Of a DNA stretch of 8,765 nt, positions 4,772 through 8,765 are shown one piece after another. Within the stretch, counting starts at the first letter, position 1, and each line of letters starts with the position of its first letter. The notes beneath the pieces were generated by a model. It ran no database searches. It worked only from the letters and a program-made list of their open reading frames with translations, and was not told the DNA's origin. Source of the DNA: Bathymodiolus azoricus thioautotrophic gill symbiont (lineage in GTDB: Bacteria; Pseudomonadota; Gammaproteobacteria; PS1; Pseudothioglobaceae). Position numbers and translations under genes: made by a program. The stretch lies in NCBI RefSeq assembly GCF_001298715.1, contig NZ_CDSC02000324.1, positions 1 to 8,765 of the forward strand, in the 5' to 3' direction.

Positions 4772-7700
4772 ATGCCTACTGAATTTGTCCACCTTCAATG
4801 CCGTAGTGAATACTCTGTTGATAACAGTTTGATTCGTATACCAAAATTAGTCAATCAGGCTAAGAAGTTAGGCATGAGTGCAATTTCATTGACGGACAAT
4901 GGTAATTTATTTGCCGCTGTAAAACTTTATAAGACGGCAAAAAGTTCTGGTGTTAAACCGATTTTTGGTACTGAAATTGCATTTGAAAATGAAGGTAAAA
5001 AATCTTTTTTATTGCTCTTGTGTCAAAATCAACAGGGCTACTTAAATTTATCTGAATTAATCTCTTTGTCTTATCTAAAAGGCGAGGGGATGGAAGGCGC
5101 AAGTATTAGTGCTGAACAATTAATTCAGCATAATCAAGGATTGATATTGATTGCACCAGCCGTCCGTAGCGATGTGGCGCAAGCACTAATTGAGAATCAA
5201 ATACCTAAGGCAAAAGAAAAAGCAGCTATTTGGCAAGCCACATTTGGAGATAGATTTTATTTAGGTGTGCAGCGTACGAGCCGTATGCAAGATGAACAGC
5301 ACCTGCATCTTTGTGTTGAATTGGGTTTGGAGCTTGATATCCCTTTGGTGGCAACTAATGATGTGGCATTCTTAGAAAGTGATGAATTTGAAGCACATGA
5401 GGCGCGTATTTGTATTTCTCAAGGTGGCTTGTTAGAGGATGCAAGGCGAGAAAAACATTATTGTGCAGAGCAATATTTAAAATCTGGCGATGAGATGAAT
5501 ACCTTGTTTTCTGATTTGCCTGAGGTGATTACTAATACTGTTGAAATTGCTAAGCGCTGTAATGTACATTTTGAATTATATAAAAAGAATTATTTGCCAG
5601 ATTTCCCCGTACCTGAAGGGCTTAGTATGGCAGAATTCTTTTCTCAGGAGTCAAAAGCAGGATTGGATAAACGCTTAGAAGGGTTAGAAATTGAGCGTGA
5701 GATTTATGATGATCGCTTAGCGTTTGAGCTCTCAGTGATTGTACAAATGGATTTTCCTGGTTATTTTTTAATCGTTGCTGATTTTATTCGTTGGTCTAAA
5801 GACAATGGTATACCTGTAGGACCTGGTCGTGGTTCTGGTGCGGGTTCACTAGTGGCGTATGCACTTGGTATTACTAATGTTGACCCGATTAAGCATGAAT
5901 TATTGTTTGAGCGTTTTTTAAATCCCGAGCGTGTTTCTATGCCAGATTTTGATGTGGATTTCTGTACTGATCGTCGCGATGAAGTGATTGAGTATGTATC
6001 GCAAAAATATGGCGCTGAAAAAGTATCGCAAATTATCACTTATGGTACTATGGCGGCTAAGGGTGTGGTGCGTGATGTGGGGCGTGTTTTAGGGCATCCT
6101 TATGGTTTTAGTGATCGTATTTCTAAATCTATTCCAAATGATTTAAAGATCAATTTATCGCGTGCATTAGGTCGTTTTTCTGAGGATGAATCTCAAGAAA
6201 ATAAAGACAAATGGTTTTCAGAAGAATTAACAAATCGATATAACTCTGAGGAAAGTGTAACAACGCTAATAGACCTATCTTTGCAGTTAGAAGGTTTGGT
6301 GCGTAATGTGGGTACGCATGCAGGTGGTGTATTAATTGCACCAAGTAAAATTAGTGATTTCTGTCCAGTCTACAAAGCCAGCGCAGAAGATGGTGTGGTT
6401 TCGCAATTTGACATGAAAGATGTTGAGGCGCTTGGACTGGTTAAATTTGACTTTTTAGGTTTGTCTAATTTAACGGTCATTGATAAAACTGTTAAGCTTG
6501 TTTATGCTAAGGGTCTGAGTGAAGCACTGATTGATATTGATACTTTGTCATTAGATGATAAGGGTGTTTATGATTTATTGCAGCGTTGTGATACCACGGG
6601 TATTTTTCAGTTAGAGTCGGAAGGTATGCGTGGTTATCTAAAGAAATTACAAGCAGACTCATTTGAAGACATTGTGGCAATGCTTGCTTTGTATCGTCCA
6701 GGTCCACTTGATGCAGGCATGGTAGATGATTATATCAATGTAAAACATGGTAAGCAAGAAGTGAAATACCCGCACCAAATGCTAGAAGACATCTTAAAAC
6801 CCACTAATGGCGTATTTTTATATCAGGAACAGGTGATGAAGTCTGCACAGATAATGGCAGATTATTCGCTTGGTGGCGCAGATTTATTGCGTAGGGCGAT
6901 GGGTAAAAAGATTGCTGAAGAGATGGATGCACAGCGAAGCGTATTTGTTAAGGGTGCGGCAAAACATGATATTGATGAAGATAAAGCCAATGAAATTTTT
7001 GACTTAATTGATAAATTCTCAGGTTATGGATTTAATAAGTCACATTCGGTAGCATACGCCTATGTGTCGTATCAAACTGCTTGGCTTAAGGTGCATTATC
7101 CCGCTGCTTTCATGGCATCTGTGCTTTCAGGGATGATGACTGATACTGATAGAATTAGTTTTACTGTTGGTGAGACACAAGCCATGGGGCTTATTGTTAA
7201 AGCGCCGAGCGTGAATGAATCACTGTATGAATTTAGCATTCAAGATGATAAAACGCTGATTTATGGTTTAGGTGCTATCAAAGGTGTTGGCGAGTCTTTG
7301 GTTGAAGTTTTGGTTGCCGAGCGTGAAAAGAATGGTAATTATCAAGACTTGTTTGATTTTTGTATGCGTATAGAAAAGAAAATGCTTAATAAGCGTGCTT
7401 TAGAGGCTTTAATTTATAGTGGCGCTCTAGACGGGTTTAAAATTGATAGAGCGATTTTGATTAATACTTATCCAAGTGCAGTGAGGCAAGCAGAGCAACG
7501 ACAAAACGACCATTCAAGTGGGCAAAGTGGTTTGTTTGCCGAGGCGTCAGAGTGTAATGAGTATGAGGCGAATTATTTATTAGTGCCAAGTTTTTCATTC
7601 AGGCAAACGCTACAATTTGAAAATAAAGTGATGGGCTATTATTTTTACAACCACCCGACTGATGAATATCAGCGTGATTTACAATATATTTCTGCCACTT

Positions 7701-8251
7701 TTCCTAGTAAGCTAGCATATAGAAACAATAAAGAAGTGCGAGTATTGGCTCTACTGTCTGATGTGTATTATCGAAATACCAAAAATGGCAAGTTAATGGC
7801 CTCAATCACACTTGAAGATAGTAAAGCTACATTGAATGGGGTTATTTTTTCCAAAGTGTTAAGCGCAGAGGTAGATGAAAAATATTCTGTGAGTGACGCT
7901 TTGGTCATTGATACAGTGGTTGTGGCTTCTGGGAAAATAGAAAGAGATGACTATCGAGATGGCTGGCAATTGGTCGTTGATAAAATTGAAAATATTGATG
8001 TGGTGAAAGAAAAGCATGCCAGAAGCTTTGAGATATTACTCAATAATCAACATATATCGCTGTTTGAAAAACTCTCAACAGTACTCAAACAAAATAAAGG
8101 TCAGTGTCCAGTTAGACTGCATTATCAGGTTAAACAATCTAGAGGTTTTGCGCTGCTAGATATCACATATTTCGTTACTCCAAACCAGCAATTAATTGAC
8201 GAAGTTAATGCATTACTAGGTACTCAATCTAGTCATATTAGTTATAATTAA
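4772..8251 (+). CDS. dnaE: DNA polymerase III alpha subunit (DnaE)
   Basis: DnaE is the replicative polymerase subunit that extends DNA within the Pol III holoenzyme. At 1159 residues it nearly equals the E. coli protein (1160). In order: an N-terminal PHP domain (about 1-270), the palm with GPGRGSGAGS (350-359) and MPDFDVDFC (390-398, catalytic D394 and D396), the third catalytic aspartate D560 in KFDFLGL, the fingers, helix-hairpin-helix YGLGAIKGVG (831-840), a clamp-binding motif QSGLF (918-922, where E. coli has QADMF), an OB fold (about 985-1075) and the C-terminal tau-binding region. The PHP metal site is degraded: LQCRSEYS (8-15) lacks both histidines of the HxH motif, so proofreading must come from a separate DnaQ. 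The start aligns with E. coli DnaE (FVHL), yet no Shine-Dalgarno sequence is visible. The usual lpxB/rnhB neighbours are absent. Confidence 0.97.
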   Translation: MPTEFVHLQCRSEYSVDNSLIRIPKLVNQAKKLGMSAISLTDNGNLFAAVKLYKTAKSSGVKPIFGTEIAFENEGKKSFLLLLCQNQQGYLNLSELISLSYLKGEGMEGASISAEQLIQHNQGLILIAPAVRSDVAQALIENQIPKAKEKAAIWQATFGDRFYLGVQRTSRMQDEQHLHLCVELGLELDIPLVATNDVAFLESDEFEAHEARICISQGGLLEDARREKHYCAEQYLKSGDEMNTLFSDLPEVITNTVEIAKRCNVHFELYKKNYLPDFPVPEGLSMAEFFSQESKAGLDKRLEGLEIEREIYDDRLAFELSVIVQMDFPGYFLIVADFIRWSKDNGIPVGPGRGSGAGSLVAYALGITNVDPIKHELLFERFLNPERVSMPDFDVDFCTDRRDEVIEYVSQKYGAEKVSQIITYGTMAAKGVVRDVGRVLGHPYGFSDRISKSIPNDLKINLSRALGRFSEDESQENKDKWFSEELTNRYNSEESVTTLIDLSLQLEGLVRNVGTHAGGVLIAPSKISDFCPVYKASAEDGVVSQFDMKDVEALGLVKFDFLGLSNLTVIDKTVKLVYAKGLSEALIDIDTLSLDDKGVYDLLQRCDTTGIFQLESEGMRGYLKKLQADSFEDIVAMLALYRPGPLDAGMVDDYINVKHGKQEVKYPHQMLEDILKPTNGVFLYQEQVMKSAQIMADYSLGGADLLRRAMGKKIAEEMDAQRSVFVKGAAKHDIDEDKANEIFDLIDKFSGYGFNKSHSVAYAYVSYQTAWLKVHYPAAFMASVLSGMMTDTDRISFTVGETQAMGLIVKAPSVNESLYEFSIQDDKTLIYGLGAIKGVGESLVEVLVAEREKNGNYQDLFDFCMRIEKKMLNKRALEALIYSGALDGFKIDRAILINTYPSAVRQAEQRQNDHSSGQSGLFAEASECNEYEANYLLVPSFSFRQTLQFENKVMGYYFYNHPTDEYQRDLQYISATFPSKLAYRNNKEVRVLALLSDVYYRNTKNGKLMASITLEDSKATLNGVIFSKVLSAEVDEKYSVSDALVIDTVVVASGKIERDDYRDGWQLVVDKIENIDVVKEKHARSFEILLNNQHISLFEKLSTVLKQNKGQCPVRLHYQVKQSRGFALLDITYFVTPNQQLIDEVNALLGTQSSHISYN

Positions 8252-8765
8252 TCCTCGCATTGGCGCAAATAGTAATACGCAGACTCTTTTCTATATTCCT
8301 TAATGTTAATTGTATCGCTAAGTAAAACATCAATTTGACCAGAGCAAGAAGTTTTTAATACTTTGATACCATTGGATTGATAACGCTTAATAATGGTTTT
8401 AGCAGGGTGTTTAAAGCGATTGTTAAAGCCACTGGATACCACAATCAATGATGGTGATACTGCGTTTAAGAATGCCTGTGTTGAAGATGTTTTGCTACCA
8501 TGATGCGGTGCAAGCATAATAGTGCTTTTGAGTTCTTCTTTATTGTTTTGCACAAGATGGTGCTCAGCTTTTCTCTCAATATCACCAGTGAGCAGCACGC
8601 TATATTTCTTATTAGAAATTTTAAGCACACAAGAGGTATTGTTACCTTTAAAGCTGGTTTCTTTTTCGGGGTTTAGCATCTTGAACATTATGCCATCCCA
8701 TTGCCAACTTTGTCCTTTTTGACAAGTCAAAGCTTTTGTTTGAATTTTCTCAGGCACTGAACTAA
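8248..8765 (-). CDS. comEC: ComEC/Rec2 DNA internalization protein, C-terminal part
   Basis: This - strand frame stays open to the right edge, so only the C-terminal end of a larger protein is present. A GTG at 8755-8757 is the first possible start in view, but codons beyond it are open and it is probably internal. The fragment matches the metallo-beta-lactamase-like C-terminal domain of ComEC, whose missing N-terminal part would form the inner-membrane channel that carries single-stranded DNA into the cell. Visible signatures are CQKGQSWQWDGIMF, NNTSCVLKI, LLTGDIE, APHHGSKTSS and GFNNRFKHP, in the family order, and a final YYYLRQC resembling the usual end. Its TAA lies at 8248-8250 and overlaps the dnaE TAA (8249-8251) on the other strand. 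A free-standing lactamase-fold hydrolase is less likely, as the WxWDG and NNRFxHP pattern is typical of ComEC. Confidence 0.85.
   Translation of the reverse strand, partial: SSVPEKIQTKALTCQKGQSWQWDGIMFKMLNPEKETSFKGNNTSCVLKISNKKYSVLLTGDIERKAEHHLVQNNKEELKSTIMLAPHHGSKTSSTQAFLNAVSPSLIVVSSGFNNRFKHPAKTIIKRYQSNGIKVLKTSCSGQIDVLLSDTINIKEYRKESAYYYLRQCED

Noticed and set aside
5761..6707. Short - strand frames within dnaE
   Set aside because: They fall opposite the conserved polymerase core and are explained as shadows of it.
8522..8722. 66-codon + strand frame opposite comEC
   Set aside because: The opposite strand encodes the ordered ComEC motifs, so this frame is a shadow.
1..8765. CRISPR array, tRNA, rRNA or insertion sequence
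   Set aside because: No regularly spaced long repeats, no tRNA-like or rRNA segment and no transposase were recognised on either strand.

Overview
The window comes from an AT-rich bacterial chromosome and fits a sulfur-oxidizing gammaproteobacterium. The best guess is the SUP05 / Candidatus Thioglobus group or the related thiotrophic symbionts of deep-sea bivalves. That guess rests on a periplasmic Sox gene set of gammaproteobacterial type, a DnaE that follows the E. coli protein closely from end to end, and the low G+C. It was made by eye, without a database search.

Layout: positions 1-481 contain no convincing gene. They hold a G/T-rich repeat tract, a direct repeat, a long near-perfect stem-loop (159-297) and a short palindrome just ahead of trpE. 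Next, all on the + strand, come trpE (482-1942), then soxX, soxY, soxZ, soxA and a small soxK-like gene (2067-4519). The five sox genes are tightly spaced, each has a strong Shine-Dalgarno sequence, and the set ends at a clear Rho-independent terminator (4536-4567). A 252-base AT-rich spacer with a perfect 13-bp inverted repeat leads into dnaE (4772-8251). The 3' part of a comEC/rec2-type gene (8248-8765) lies on the - strand and runs off the right edge. Its stop codon overlaps that of dnaE.

How the genes work together: SoxX and SoxA form a c-type cytochrome that couples thiosulfate oxidatively to the carrier cysteine of SoxY. SoxY is held by SoxZ, and the SoxK-like protein probably assists SoxXA. 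SoxB, which releases sulfate, and SoxCD, which oxidizes the remaining sulfane sulfur, are not in this window. TrpE begins tryptophan synthesis, DnaE is the replicative polymerase subunit and ComEC imports DNA. These three are unrelated to sulfur oxidation, so the sox operon sits as an island between housekeeping genes.

I found no clearly new biological system. The least explained parts are the repeat and hairpin region upstream of trpE, with its tryptophan-codon-rich frames, and the inverted repeat upstream of dnaE.
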